In this document: in pieces, positions 22,576 to 31,993 of the stretch
How the letters are laid out: the number at the start of each line of letters is the position of its first letter
Position numbering within the stretch: position 1 is the stretch's first letter
Assembly: GCF_016654115.1 (NCBI RefSeq)
Contig: NZ_JAEQAZ010000159.1
Location: forward strand, 1-40,831
Length of the DNA: 40,831 nucleotides
Reading direction: 5' to 3'
Source: Streptomyces sp. MBT53
Lineage (GTDB): Bacteria; Actinomycetota; Actinomycetes; Streptomycetales; Streptomycetaceae
Made by a program: the position numbers and the translations under genes
Notes under the pieces: model-generated
Told to the model about the DNA's origin: nothing
The model's database searches: none
The model's input: only the letters and a program-made list of their open reading frames with translations

Positions 22576-24648
22576 CTACTTCCAGGTGTCGCTCGCCGTG
22601 TAGCCGGACGAGGTGCCCGTCGTGTACGAGCGGTTCGTGCCGGACTCCCAGGTCACGGTCCCGGAGCTGTCCTTCTTGATGTACTTGTACGCGAAGGTCG
22701 TGCTCTTGGGGACGATGACGAGCTTGCTCCAGGTCGGGTACGAGGCCGAGGACAGCGGGATCGCGTCGCTCGTGTTCCAGGAGCCGAGCGAGGCGATCGA
22801 GCCGACGACGTAGACGTTCGTGCCGAGGGTGGTGGTCGCCGTCTCGTTGAAGGTGACGTCGGTGGCGTCGGTGTCGGCCACGTTCCAGGAGTTGTTGAGC
22901 GAGACCGCCGAAGTGGTCGTCGTGGCGGCCCTGTTGGCGTTCGACTCCCAGGTGACGTTTCCGGACGAGTCCTTCTTGATGTACTTGAAGGCGAAGGACG
23001 TGCTGGTCGGCACGCTCACCGCCCCGGACCAGACCGGGTACCCGGACGAGGACAGCGCGACCGCCTTCGACGTGTCCCAGCCGCCCAGCGCGTCGATGGA
23101 GCCGACGACGTAGACGCTGGTGCCGGACGTGGTGGCCGCGTACTCGTTGAAGGTGGCGGTCACCGTGGAGCCGGACGAACCGCCGCCGGTGTCGTCGCAG
23201 CCGACCGTGCAGGTGTAGGAGGAGTTGTAGAAGGCGATGGCGCTCTTCGCCGGGATGGTGAGGGACGCGCTGCCGCCGGAGACGGTGACGGTGGACGCGC
23301 CGCCGTCGACGACGTTCGAGTACGTGCCGTCGGCCATGCCCGTGGTGAAGGTGTAAGTCGCCGCCGAGGAGCCGTTGTTGAGCGCGAAGAAGCCCGCTCC
23401 GCTACGGCCGAAGCCGATCACGCTCGACGACTTGGTCTGCCAGTTGGAGACGGCCGCCGTGTACACCGCGTTGTGCCAGGCGACCATGCCGACGACTCCG
23501 GTGTCCCGGTCGAGGCAGTACCAACTGCCGCTGGAACAGTCCGTGTTGGTCACGAAGCCGGACGAGTTCGGCGGTGCCTGGTCGCTCTGCGTCCACTCCC
23601 AACTGGCGTACACCGTCGGGGTGGACCACTTGTACGCGAGCTGGAAGAGGTTGGCGAGCTTGTAGGTGTCGCCGTCCTTGTAGCTCATGTGCAGGCCGTT
23701 GCGCTCGGTGTCGTGATTGGTCACGAAGGACACCGAGTTGGCGGCCGGGAGGATGCCGCTGCTCTCCAGGGAGGACAGATCGCTCACGTTGCCCTGGAAG
23801 GCCGACTTCATCTTGCTCGCGTAGGTGAAGTCGAGGACGTCACCGGACGCGTAGTAGTCGCTGGGCTGCGGGGTCGAGCCCGGATAGATCTCCTGGAAGA
23901 CGTACGGCGCCGCACCCGCCGTCGTGTTCGTCAGCTTGCCCTCGATCGCCGCCAGGTCGGTCTCGGGGATGTGCTTGGCCGCGTCGACCCGGAATCCGTC
24001 GACACCGAGGGCGAGTTGCTTGTTCAGGAAATTCGCGATGCCCGCGCGGACCGAGTCCGAGCCGGTCTTCAGGTCGGGCAGGCCGAGGAGTTCGCAGTTC
24101 TGGACCTGGGTGAGGTTGGAGTAGTCCTGGATGGTCAGGTCGGAGGTGGGGCAGTCCGCGGAGGTGTGGTAGTCGCCGGGGTCCCAGTCCGGGGTGTCGT
24201 ACTTGCTGGTGAGCGTGGTGCCGTTGTAGCCGGTGCCGGTCTGCGCGGCGGTGTGGTTGATCACCGCGTCCGTGTAGACCTTGACGCCCGCGGTGTGGCA
24301 CGCGCTCACCATGCTCGCGAACTGGGCCGCCGTACCGAAACGGCTGTTCAGGTTGTACGAGTACGGCTGGTAGACGTCCCACCAGTAGTAGTTGGTCTGC
24401 TTGAGCGACTCGGCGGGTGGTGCCACCTGGACCGCGCCGTAGCCGGCCGGGCCCAGTACGTTCGTGCACTCCGAGGCGATGGAGTCCCAGTTCCATTCCC
24501 AGAGGTTGGCGATGACGTCACCCTTGGCGGAGGTGTCCGCGTGGGCGGTGGCGGCGGGGAGGGCGACCACGCCGGCCAGGGCGAGCGCCCCGGCGGCCAC
24601 GGCACTGGCCGCGCGCCTGATGGTTCCCGGTGTTCGGTATCTGCTCAT
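22576..24648 (-). CDS. Secreted alpha-amylase with two CBM20 domains (GH13)
   Basis: 690 residues from ATG 24648 with GGAG six bases upstream; the longer frame to 24720 lacks a signal peptide at its start. Signal peptide 1-37 (cleavage after TAHA). Catalytic residues: region I DAVINHT (127-133), nucleophile Asp222 in GFRVDAAKH, acid/base Glu253 in FQEIYPG, Asp313 in VTNHDTERN. The catalytic and C-domains end near Cys484; a TGGGSSGS linker leads to two tandem starch-binding domains at about 496-590 and 597-690, each with VYVVGS, a FAFKYIKKD-like strand and VTWES. Secreted amylases usually carry one CBM20. The pair should strengthen adsorption to raw starch granules. Divergent from the pullulanase gene, sharing a regulatory region with MalR-like sites. 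Confidence 0.94.
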   Translation of the reverse strand: MSRYRTPGTIRRAASAVAAGALALAGVVALPAATAHADTSAKGDVIANLWEWNWDSIASECTNVLGPAGYGAVQVAPPAESLKQTNYYWWDVYQPYSYNLNSRFGTAAQFASMVSACHTAGVKVYTDAVINHTAAQTGTGYNGTTLTSKYDTPDWDPGDYHTSADCPTSDLTIQDYSNLTQVQNCELLGLPDLKTGSDSVRAGIANFLNKQLALGVDGFRVDAAKHIPETDLAAIEGKLTNTTAGAAPYVFQEIYPGSTPQPSDYYASGDVLDFTYASKMKSAFQGNVSDLSSLESSGILPAANSVSFVTNHDTERNGLHMSYKDGDTYKLANLFQLAYKWSTPTVYASWEWTQSDQAPPNSSGFVTNTDCSSGSWYCLDRDTGVVGMVAWHNAVYTAAVSNWQTKSSSVIGFGRSGAGFFALNNGSSAATYTFTTGMADGTYSNVVDGGASTVTVSGGSASLTIPAKSAIAFYNSSYTCTVGCDDTGGGSSGSTVTATFNEYAATTSGTSVYVVGSIDALGGWDTSKAVALSSSGYPVWSGAVSVPTSTSFAFKYIKKDSSGNVTWESNANRAATTTTSAVSLNNSWNVADTDATDVTFNETATTTLGTNVYVVGSIASLGSWNTSDAIPLSSASYPTWSKLVIVPKSTTFAYKYIKKDSSGTVTWESGTNRSYTTGTSSGYTASDTWK
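22579..23163 (-). repeat. Tandem duplication of the CBM20-coding segment
   Basis: Two consecutive segments of nearly equal length (about 22879-23163 and 22579-22860) encode similar CBM20 domains, sharing YVVGSI, KYIKKDSSG and VTWES blocks. They look like an intragenic duplication rather than two independent acquisitions. Confidence 0.7.
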
Positions 24649-24729
24649 GAGCGGCTCCGAAAGGGGGGATTCGGGTTTCAACAACTGGTGAGCGTGGGCC
24701 AGTTGAGAAGGGCACGTCAAGGTTGCGGA

Positions 24730-24777
24730 TGAAAGTTCTTTCTGTGACTTTCACATGTCTTGCTGCAACCCTTGCGT
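24730..24777 (+). promoter_or_regulatory. Shared operator region of the divergent amylase and pullulanase genes
   Basis: Two elements lie in the 192-bp gap. A dyad TGAAAGT-N10-ACTTTCA spans 24730-24753. CTTGCTG (24759-24765) and CTTGCGT (24771-24777) follow as MalR-like direct repeats with a 12-bp period. TTGCTG may overlap a -35 element of the pullulanase promoter, with ATACCG 17 bases on; this is tentative. Either regulator could control both genes. Confidence 0.5.
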
Positions 24778-24840
24778 CAGCGATACCGTCTCGCCGGGGT
24801 CGGACCCGAACTGAGCCGTAATCGCAAGGAGTTCACGCCT

Positions 24841-27800
24841 GTGATACCGAGATGGCCGGCGGCCCGCACGCGCCGCACCGAGCGACGGAGAAGGGCCACG
24901 GGCGTCATCGTCGCCGCGCTCCTCGCCGCGTTCGTCCAACCCCTCGCCGCCCACGCCGCGACCCCGCCCGCACCCCCGTCCGACGCGAAGCTGGCGGCCA
25001 CGCCCGCGCGGCACGACGACACCCGCGAGCAGTTCTACTTCGTGATGCCGGACCGCTTCGCCAACGGCGACACCTCCAACGACCAAGGAGGACTGACCGG
25101 TTCACGGCTCAGTACCGGCTACGACCCCACCGACAAGGGCTTCTACCAGGGCGGCGACCTCAAGGGCCTGACCGACCGGCTCGACTACATCAAGGGCCTC
25201 GGCACCACCGCCATCTGGATGGCCCCGATCTTCAAGAACCAGCCCGTGCAGGGGACCGGGAGCGACGCCTCCGCCGGCTACCACGGTTACTGGATAACGG
25301 ACTTCACCAAGGTCGACCCGCACTTCGGCACCAACAAAGACCTCGCGACCCTCATCTCCAAGGCCCACGCCAAGGGCATGAAGGTCTTCTTCGACGTCAT
25401 CACCAACCACACCGCAGACGTCGTCGACTACGAGGGCAAGTCCTACGACTACCTCTCCAAGGGCGCCTTCCCCTACCTCACCAAGGACGGGCAGCCCTTC
25501 GACGACGCCGACTACGCGGACGGCACCAAGACCTTCCCCGCCGTCTCCACCGCCTCCTTCCCGAAGACCCCCACCGTCCCCGCCGACAAGGCGAACGTGA
25601 AGGTCCCGGCCTGGCTCAACGACCCGACGATGTACCACAATCGCGGCGACTCGACCTACGTCGGCGAGAACGCCACCTACGGCGACTTCTCCGGCCTCGA
25701 CGACCTGTGGACCGAACGGCCCGAGGTCGTCAGCGGTATGGAGAAGATCTACGAGAAGTGGGTCCGCGACTTCGATGTCGACGGCTTCCGCATCGACACC
25801 GTCAAACACGTCGACATGGACTTCTGGACCCAGTGGGCGACGGCCCTCGACAAGTACGCCGCCGCGCACGGCCGGAAGAACTTCTTCATGTTCGGCGAGG
25901 TCTACTCCGCCGACACGTCCGTCACTTCGCCCTACGTCACCCAGGGCCGCCTGGACGCCACGCTCGACTTCCCCTTCCAGGACGCGGCACGCACGTACGC
26001 CTCCCAGGGCGGCAGCGCGCAGAAGCTCGCGAGCGTCTTCGGCGACGACTACAAGTACACGACCGACAAGGCGAACGCGTACGAGCAGGTCACCTTCCTC
26101 GGCAACCACGACATGGGCCGCATCGGCTACTTCCTCGACCAGGACAACCCGAAGGCCACCGACGCGGAGTTGCTCGCCAAGGACAAGCTCGCCAACGAGC
26201 TGATGTTCCTCAGCCGCGGCAACCCCGTCGTCTACTACGGCGACGAACAGGGCTTCACCGGCTCCGGCGGCGACAAGGACGCCCGCCAGACGATGTTCGC
26301 CTCGAAGGTCGCCGACTATCTCGACGACGACGAGATCGGCACCGATCGCACGGCCGCGAGCGACGCCTACGACCCGACTGCCCCGCTGTACAAGGAGATC
26401 GCCGCCCTCTCCAAGCTGCGCAAGGACAACCCGGCGCTGACCGACGGCGTGCAGACCGAGCGTTACGCGGCCGACGGTGCCGGTGTCTACGCCTTCACGC
26501 GGACCAGCGGCAGCGCCGAGTACGTCGTCGCTCTCAACAATGCCGACACGGCCAGGACGGTGACCTTCGCGACCGGTTCGCCGGACATGAAGTACCGGGG
26601 GATCTACGGGAGTTCGGCCACCGCGACGAGCGGCGCCGACAACAAGGTGACGGTCACCGTCCCGGCCGGTTCCGCGATCGTGCTCAAGGCGGCCGGCTCC
26701 CTCGCTCGCCCGGTGAGCAAGCCGACGATCACCCTCAAGGCGCCGGACGCCGGAGCCACCGGCACGGTCGAGCTGAGCGCCGATGTCACGGGCGGCCAGC
26801 TCAACCGGGTCGTCTTCGCCGCCCAGACCGGCAACGGCAAGTGGCAGACGCTCGGTTCCGCCGACCACGCCCCGTACAAGGTCACCCAGACCGTCGGCAA
26901 GGACGTGGCGCCCGGAACGGCCCTGCGGTACAAGGCAGTTGTGGTCGACTCCAGCGGGCGCACGGCGAGCGCGACAGCCGCCTCCACGTCCGGTACCCCG
27001 CCCGCCGCCGAGGTCCCCACCGCCTCCTCGCGCGACTACGCGGTCGTCCACTACAAGCGCACCGACGGCGACTACGACAACTGGGGCCTGTACGCCTGGG
27101 GCGACCTCGCGGACGGCGAGGCGACCACCTGGCCGGCCAGTCACCCGTTCGTCGGGCGTGATGCCTACGGTGCCTTCTCCTACGTCAAGTTGAAGCCGGG
27201 CGCCTCGAACGTCAGCTTCCTGGTGATCGACAAGGACGGCAACAAGGATGTCGCCGCCGACCGTTCGATCGACGTCACCCAGACCGGTGAGGTGTGGATC
27301 GAGCAGGGCAAGGACGCCGTACAGACTCAGCGGCCGGACTATCCGGCGCAGGACACCGCCAAGGCCGTCATCCACTACCACCGCGCGGACGGCGACTACA
27401 GCGGCTGGGGCCTGCATGTCTGGACGGGTGCCGCGAACCCCACGGACTGGTCGAGCCCGCTCCAGCCGGTGAAGACCGATGCCTACGGCGCGGTCTTCGA
27501 GGTGCCGCTCAACTCCGGTGCCACCAGCCTCAGTTACATCATCCACAAGGGCGACGAGAAGGATCTCTCCGCCGATCAGTCGCTCGACCTCAAGTCCAAC
27601 GGGTACGAGGTGTGGCTGTTGAACGGTCAGGAGAAGTACCTCCTGCCGCAGCCCGCCGGCAGCGCGGCGGCCCTTGACCTGACCACCTCCAAGGCGGTCT
27701 GGATCGACCGGGACACGGTCGCCTGGAACGGGTCCGACGCGGCTGCCTCGACCCAGCTCCTGTACTCCCACGACGGTTCCATCGCGGTGAAGGACGGGGC

Positions 27801-30246
27801 GCTGACGAGCGACGACGAGCGGTGGCTGCGGCTGTCGAAGACCACGCTCACCGACGCGCAGAAGGCCAAGTTCCCCTATCTGAAGGACTACACGGCCTGG
27901 TCCGTCGACCCGCGTGACCGGGGCCGGGTGCGGGAGGCCCTGACCGGTCAGCTCGTCGCCTCCCAACGGGCCGTCAACGGCGCCGTGTTGGCGGCGACCG
28001 GGGTACAGATCGCCGGTGTCCTCGACGACGTGTACGCCGCCGCGAGCAAGGCCGACCTCGGCCCGACCTTCCGCAAGGGCCGTCCCACGCTGGCCGTTTG
28101 GGCGCCGACGGCACAGAACGTGTCTCTCGATCTCGACGGCTCGCTGAAGAGGATGAGCCGTGACGCCACCACCGGCATCTGGTCCGTCACCGGCCCGGCC
28201 TCCTGGAAGAACAAGCCCTACCGGTACGTCGTCAAGGTGTGGGCGCCGACCGTCCGGAAGGTCGTCACCAACCAGGTCACCGACCCCTACTCGGTCGCCC
28301 TCACCGCCGACTCCGAGCGCAGCCTCGTCGTCGACCTCGACGACAAGTCCCTTGCCCCGAGCGGCTGGTCGACCCTGAAGAAACCCAAGGCGGTGGCGCT
28401 GAAGGACGCCGAGATCCAGGAGCTGCACGTCCGCGACTTCTCCGTCGCCGACAAGACCGTCCCCGCGAAGGACCAGGGGACGTATCTCGCCTTCACCGAC
28501 AAGGGCAGCGACGGCTCCAAGCATCTGCGGGAGCTGGCCAAGTCCGGGACGTCGTACGTGCACTTGCTGCCCGTCTTCGACATCGCCACCATCCCGGAGA
28601 AGAAGTCTGAGCAGTCGACCACCGACTGCGACCTCGCCTCCTACGCCGCCGACTCGGAGCAGCAGCAGGCGTGCGTGGCGGCCGTCGCCGCGAAGGACGC
28701 CTACAACTGGGGTTACGACCCGTACCACTTCACGGTTCCCGAGGGTTCTTACGCGACCGACCCGGACGGCACCGGCCGTACCGTCGAGTTCCGCAAGATG
28801 GTCAAGTCCCTGAACGAGGACGGGCTGCGGGTCGTCATGGACGTGGTCTACAACCACACGGCGGCCAGTGGACAGGCGGACTACTCGGTCCTGGACAAGA
28901 TCGTGCCCGGCTACTACCAGCGGCTGCTGGCCGACGGCAGCGTGGCCACCTCCACCTGCTGTGCCAACACGGCCACCGAGAACGCCATGATGGGCAAGCT
29001 CGTCGTCGACTCCGTGGTCACCTGGGCCAAGGAGTACAAGGTCGACGGCTTCCGCTTCGACCTCATGGGGCACCAGCCGAAGGCCAACATCCTCGCCGTG
29101 CGCAAGGCGTTGGACGCGCTGACGCTCGCGAAGGACGGCGTCGACGGCAAGAAGATCATCATGTACGGCGAGGGCTGGAACTTCGGCGAGGTCGCCGACG
29201 ACGCCCGGTTCGTGCAGGCCACGCAGAAGAACATGGCCGGTACGGGCGTCGCCACCTTCTCCGACCGGGCCCGGGACGCGGTGCGCGGCGGCAGCCCCTT
29301 CGACGCGGACCCGGGAGTGCAGGGCTTCGCGTCGGGGCTGTATACCGACCCCAACTCCTCCACGGCGAACGGCACTTCGGCCGAGCAGAAGGCCCGCCTC
29401 CTGCACTACCAGGACCTCATCAAGGTCGGCCTGAGCGGCAACCTCGCCAAGTACCGCTTCACCGACACGGACGGGAAGGACGTCACCGGCGCCGAGGTCG
29501 ACTACAACGGCGCTCCCGCCGGATACGCGGACGCGCCCGGCGACGCCCTCGCCTATGTCGACGCGCACGACAACGAGTCGCTGTTCGACGCGCTGACGTA
29601 CAAGCTGCCCGCCGGGACGAGCGCGGCCGACCGGGCCAGGGCGCAGGTCCTCGCGATGGCCACCGCGACTCTCTCGCAGGGGCCGTCGCTGTCGCAGGCC
29701 GGTACCGATCTGCTGCGCTCGAAGTCCCTGGACCGCAACTCCTTCGACAGCGGCGACTGGTTCAACGCGATCCACTGGAACTGCGCGGACGGCAACGGCT
29801 TCGGGCGGGGGCTGCCGTTGGCGGCCGACAACGCGTCCAAGTGGCCGTACGCCCAAGGTCTGTTGACGTCGGTGAAGGTCGGCTGCGGGCAGATCGAGGG
29901 GGCCTCGGCCGCGTACCGGGATCTGCTGAGGATCCGTACGACGGAGGGTGTCTTCTCGCTCGACACGGCCGGGCAGGTGCAGGCGAAGCTGTCGTTCCCG
30001 TTGTCCGGGAAGGACGAGACGCCCGGGGTGATCACCATGGAACTCGGTGATCTTGTCGTCGTGTTCAACGCGACGCCGAGCGGGCAGGAGCAGAAGGTGG
30101 ACGCGCTGGCCGGTACCGGCTACCGGCTGCACCCGGTGCAGGCGGCGGGTGCGGACGCCGTGGTGAAGTCCGCTTCGTACGACAAGGGGACCGGTACTTT
30201 CGTGGTTCCTGAACGCACAGTGGCGGTATTCACCCGGACATCCTGA
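24841..30246 (+). CDS. Secreted bifunctional alpha-amylase/pullulanase
   Basis: 1801 residues from GTG 24841, with AAGGAG nine bases before it. Signal peptide 1-39 (cleavage after AAHA). Module 1, about 58-620, is a GH13 amylase: VITNHT, Asp319 in GFRIDTVKH, Glu353 in FMFGEVYS, Asp424 in GNHDMGR. An Ig-like stretch (625-720) follows, then two pullulanase-associated CBM41-like domains (about 732-830 and 840-935, each with WGLYAW- or WGLHVW-type cores). Module 2 is a type I pullulanase: CBM48-like region near 1083-1170 (AVWAPTAQNVSLDLDG), hallmark YNWGYDP (1288-1294), Asp1407 in GFRFDLMGH, Glu1444 in MYGEGWNFG, Asp1577 in DAHDNES, and a C-terminal all-beta domain. One enzyme can thus cut alpha-1,4 and alpha-1,6 links. 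MalR-like sites precede it. Confidence 0.95.
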   Translation: MIPRWPAARTRRTERRRRATGVIVAALLAAFVQPLAAHAATPPAPPSDAKLAATPARHDDTREQFYFVMPDRFANGDTSNDQGGLTGSRLSTGYDPTDKGFYQGGDLKGLTDRLDYIKGLGTTAIWMAPIFKNQPVQGTGSDASAGYHGYWITDFTKVDPHFGTNKDLATLISKAHAKGMKVFFDVITNHTADVVDYEGKSYDYLSKGAFPYLTKDGQPFDDADYADGTKTFPAVSTASFPKTPTVPADKANVKVPAWLNDPTMYHNRGDSTYVGENATYGDFSGLDDLWTERPEVVSGMEKIYEKWVRDFDVDGFRIDTVKHVDMDFWTQWATALDKYAAAHGRKNFFMFGEVYSADTSVTSPYVTQGRLDATLDFPFQDAARTYASQGGSAQKLASVFGDDYKYTTDKANAYEQVTFLGNHDMGRIGYFLDQDNPKATDAELLAKDKLANELMFLSRGNPVVYYGDEQGFTGSGGDKDARQTMFASKVADYLDDDEIGTDRTAASDAYDPTAPLYKEIAALSKLRKDNPALTDGVQTERYAADGAGVYAFTRTSGSAEYVVALNNADTARTVTFATGSPDMKYRGIYGSSATATSGADNKVTVTVPAGSAIVLKAAGSLARPVSKPTITLKAPDAGATGTVELSADVTGGQLNRVVFAAQTGNGKWQTLGSADHAPYKVTQTVGKDVAPGTALRYKAVVVDSSGRTASATAASTSGTPPAAEVPTASSRDYAVVHYKRTDGDYDNWGLYAWGDLADGEATTWPASHPFVGRDAYGAFSYVKLKPGASNVSFLVIDKDGNKDVAADRSIDVTQTGEVWIEQGKDAVQTQRPDYPAQDTAKAVIHYHRADGDYSGWGLHVWTGAANPTDWSSPLQPVKTDAYGAVFEVPLNSGATSLSYIIHKGDEKDLSADQSLDLKSNGYEVWLLNGQEKYLLPQPAGSAAALDLTTSKAVWIDRDTVAWNGSDAAASTQLLYSHDGSIAVKDGALTSDDERWLRLSKTTLTDAQKAKFPYLKDYTAWSVDPRDRGRVREALTGQLVASQRAVNGAVLAATGVQIAGVLDDVYAAASKADLGPTFRKGRPTLAVWAPTAQNVSLDLDGSLKRMSRDATTGIWSVTGPASWKNKPYRYVVKVWAPTVRKVVTNQVTDPYSVALTADSERSLVVDLDDKSLAPSGWSTLKKPKAVALKDAEIQELHVRDFSVADKTVPAKDQGTYLAFTDKGSDGSKHLRELAKSGTSYVHLLPVFDIATIPEKKSEQSTTDCDLASYAADSEQQQACVAAVAAKDAYNWGYDPYHFTVPEGSYATDPDGTGRTVEFRKMVKSLNEDGLRVVMDVVYNHTAASGQADYSVLDKIVPGYYQRLLADGSVATSTCCANTATENAMMGKLVVDSVVTWAKEYKVDGFRFDLMGHQPKANILAVRKALDALTLAKDGVDGKKIIMYGEGWNFGEVADDARFVQATQKNMAGTGVATFSDRARDAVRGGSPFDADPGVQGFASGLYTDPNSSTANGTSAEQKARLLHYQDLIKVGLSGNLAKYRFTDTDGKDVTGAEVDYNGAPAGYADAPGDALAYVDAHDNESLFDALTYKLPAGTSAADRARAQVLAMATATLSQGPSLSQAGTDLLRSKSLDRNSFDSGDWFNAIHWNCADGNGFGRGLPLAADNASKWPYAQGLLTSVKVGCGQIEGASAAYRDLLRIRTTEGVFSLDTAGQVQAKLSFPLSGKDETPGVITMELGDLVVVFNATPSGQEQKVDALAGTGYRLHPVQAAGADAVVKSASYDKGTGTFVVPERTVAVFTRTS

Positions 30247-30260
30247 AAGCGCATTATCGT

Positions 30261-30295
30261 GGTGGGGCGGGCTGTGGACATCGGCCTGCCCCACC
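30261..30295 (+). terminator. Terminator after the pullulanase gene
   Basis: GGTGGGGCGGGC (30261-30272) pairs with GCCTGCCCCACC (30284-30295), a 12-bp stem with one G-U pair and an 11-base loop, 15 bp after the stop. The next gene's start is 28 bp further, so the hairpin also lies just ahead of its ribosome site. Confidence 0.7.
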
Positions 30296-30322
30296 GGTGT
30301 GTCAAAGGGCCAGGGCTGACAA

Positions 30323-31954
30323 ATGGACGTCAATGGCAAGCTGACGCACGCGACCGTGCTGCTCGTGGACGACGAGCCCGCGAGCCGGTTCGCGGTCGAG
30401 AGTGTGCTGAGCAGGGCCGGTCATCGGGTTCTCGCGGTCGGCAGCGGCGGCGAGGCGCTCACGGAGCTCGATGTGCGGCTGCGCAAGGGGAACCTGCCCG
30501 ACGTGGCGCTGATCGACGTGCACCTGCCGGACATGAGCGGGTTCGAACTGTGCCGGCTGCTCAAGGAACGGCCGCGCATGGCGGGCCTACCGGTCGTGCA
30601 CGTCTCCGCCCTCGCCGTCCCGCCGAGCGACCGCTGCCCGGCGCTCGACGCGGGCGACGAGGCCTATCTGACGGTGCCCGCCGAGCCCGAGGAGATCGAG
30701 GCGGCCGTCCGGGCCGCGGTCCGGGCCGCCCGGCTGCGGGCCGACGACCAGGCGCTCGTCAAACGGCTGACCCTGCTGTCCGAGATGATCGTCACCATCC
30801 AGGCGGCGCGCTCCCTCCAGGAACTCGTCGAGGTCGCCGCCGACGGCACCGCGCGGCTCACCAACACCCCCGCCGCCGTGTTCGTCCTCGACCGGGACGA
30901 CGAGCTGTACCGCGGCCTGCCCCGGGACCGCACCTCGGTCGCGCTGCCGGCTCCCGGCGCCGACCGGGCCGTGGCCCGGCTGCTGCGGCGGCTGTCCCAG
31001 GGGCAGTCGGGGGTGCAGATCACCACGGTGCCCGCGCCGCTGTGGCCCACCGGCTACTTCCGGCCCGGTGTCGAGCACGACGCCCGGCTGGCGGTGGTCC
31101 TCACCCAGGAGGGTCGGGCCCCGGTCTGTCTCGCCGCACCCACCCGCGGGCTGCGCCGCGTGGGCCCGGAGGCCGAGGCGCTGCTGGCGCAGCTTGCCCA
31201 GGCCACCGCGCTCGCCGCCGAGCCGCTCCTCATGTACCAGGTCGAGCGGCATGTCGCCCTCACCCTCCAGCGCAGCTTCCTGCCCAAACCGGACCAGCTG
31301 CCCGAACTCCCGGGCGTCGACGCCGCCGTCCGGTACGTGCCCGCCTCCCAGGACGCGGAGATCGGCGGCGACTTCTACGCCGTCCTGCGGGCCGGCGGGG
31401 GAGTGCTCTTCGCCGTCGGTGACGTCGTCGGGCACTCGCTGGAGGCGGCCACCGTCATGGTGGAGATACGGCACGCGCTGCGCGCCTACTGCGTCGACGA
31501 GAGCGACCCGAGCGTGCTCGCCGAGCGGCTGGACCGGATGCTGCGGCACTACCACCCCGAGACCACGGCCACCATGTGCCTGGCCCTCGTCGACCCCGGC
31601 ACCGGGCGCACCCTGATCTCCAACTCGGGCCACATCCCGCCGCTGATCGTCCGGGACTCCGGCACCGCGGACTACGCCAAGGCGGCGGGCCCGCTGCTCG
31701 GCGTGGGCCTGTCCCACCCGCCGCCCACGGAGCTGTTCCTCGAACCCACCGACCGGCTCCTGATGATCACCGACGGCCTGATCGAGACCCGCGGCACGGA
31801 CATCGCGGCCTCCATGGAACACCTCCGCGCCGCAGCCTCCGGCGCCCTGCCCGGCCTGGACGCCCTGTGCGACACCCTCCTCGACTGCTTCGGCGTCGAC
31901 CGGGAGGACGACATCGCGATGCTGGCGCTGCGGCTGGGGCTGGACAGGCCCTAG
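30323..31954 (+). CDS. Receiver-GAF-PP2C (SpoIIE-type) serine phosphatase
   Basis: 543 residues, soluble. An N-terminal receiver domain (about 10-130) has the acidic pair Asp16-Asp17, phospho-acceptor Asp65 in ALIDVHLPD and Ser95 in VVHVSA, but the lysine normally before the final Pro is replaced (YLTVPAEP, Val118), so signalling may be altered. A GAF-like sensor region covers about 150-310. The PP2C domain follows, with IGGDFYAV, GDVVGHSLEAA, SNSGHIPPL, LLMITDGLIET and REDDIAMLALR supplying the metal-binding Asp residues. Such proteins dephosphorylate anti-sigma-factor antagonists in partner-switching systems; no partner gene is nearby. ATG 30323 has a weak AGGG site. The tautomerase-like gene follows 39 bp on. 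Confidence 0.9.
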   Translation: MDVNGKLTHATVLLVDDEPASRFAVESVLSRAGHRVLAVGSGGEALTELDVRLRKGNLPDVALIDVHLPDMSGFELCRLLKERPRMAGLPVVHVSALAVPPSDRCPALDAGDEAYLTVPAEPEEIEAAVRAAVRAARLRADDQALVKRLTLLSEMIVTIQAARSLQELVEVAADGTARLTNTPAAVFVLDRDDELYRGLPRDRTSVALPAPGADRAVARLLRRLSQGQSGVQITTVPAPLWPTGYFRPGVEHDARLAVVLTQEGRAPVCLAAPTRGLRRVGPEAEALLAQLAQATALAAEPLLMYQVERHVALTLQRSFLPKPDQLPELPGVDAAVRYVPASQDAEIGGDFYAVLRAGGGVLFAVGDVVGHSLEAATVMVEIRHALRAYCVDESDPSVLAERLDRMLRHYHPETTATMCLALVDPGTGRTLISNSGHIPPLIVRDSGTADYAKAAGPLLGVGLSHPPPTELFLEPTDRLLMITDGLIETRGTDIAASMEHLRAAASGALPGLDALCDTLLDCFGVDREDDIAMLALRLGLDRP

Positions 31955-31993
31955 GGTGAGCCCGTCATCGGCCGAGAACAACAGGGGAATCCC

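Noticed and set aside
25102..30339. A 1745-codon open frame antisense to the pullulanase gene
   Set aside because: High GC and codon bias leave few stops on the opposite strand; the sense strand encodes a clear two-domain enzyme and the antisense product is Val/Gly/Arg-rich with no recognisable domain.
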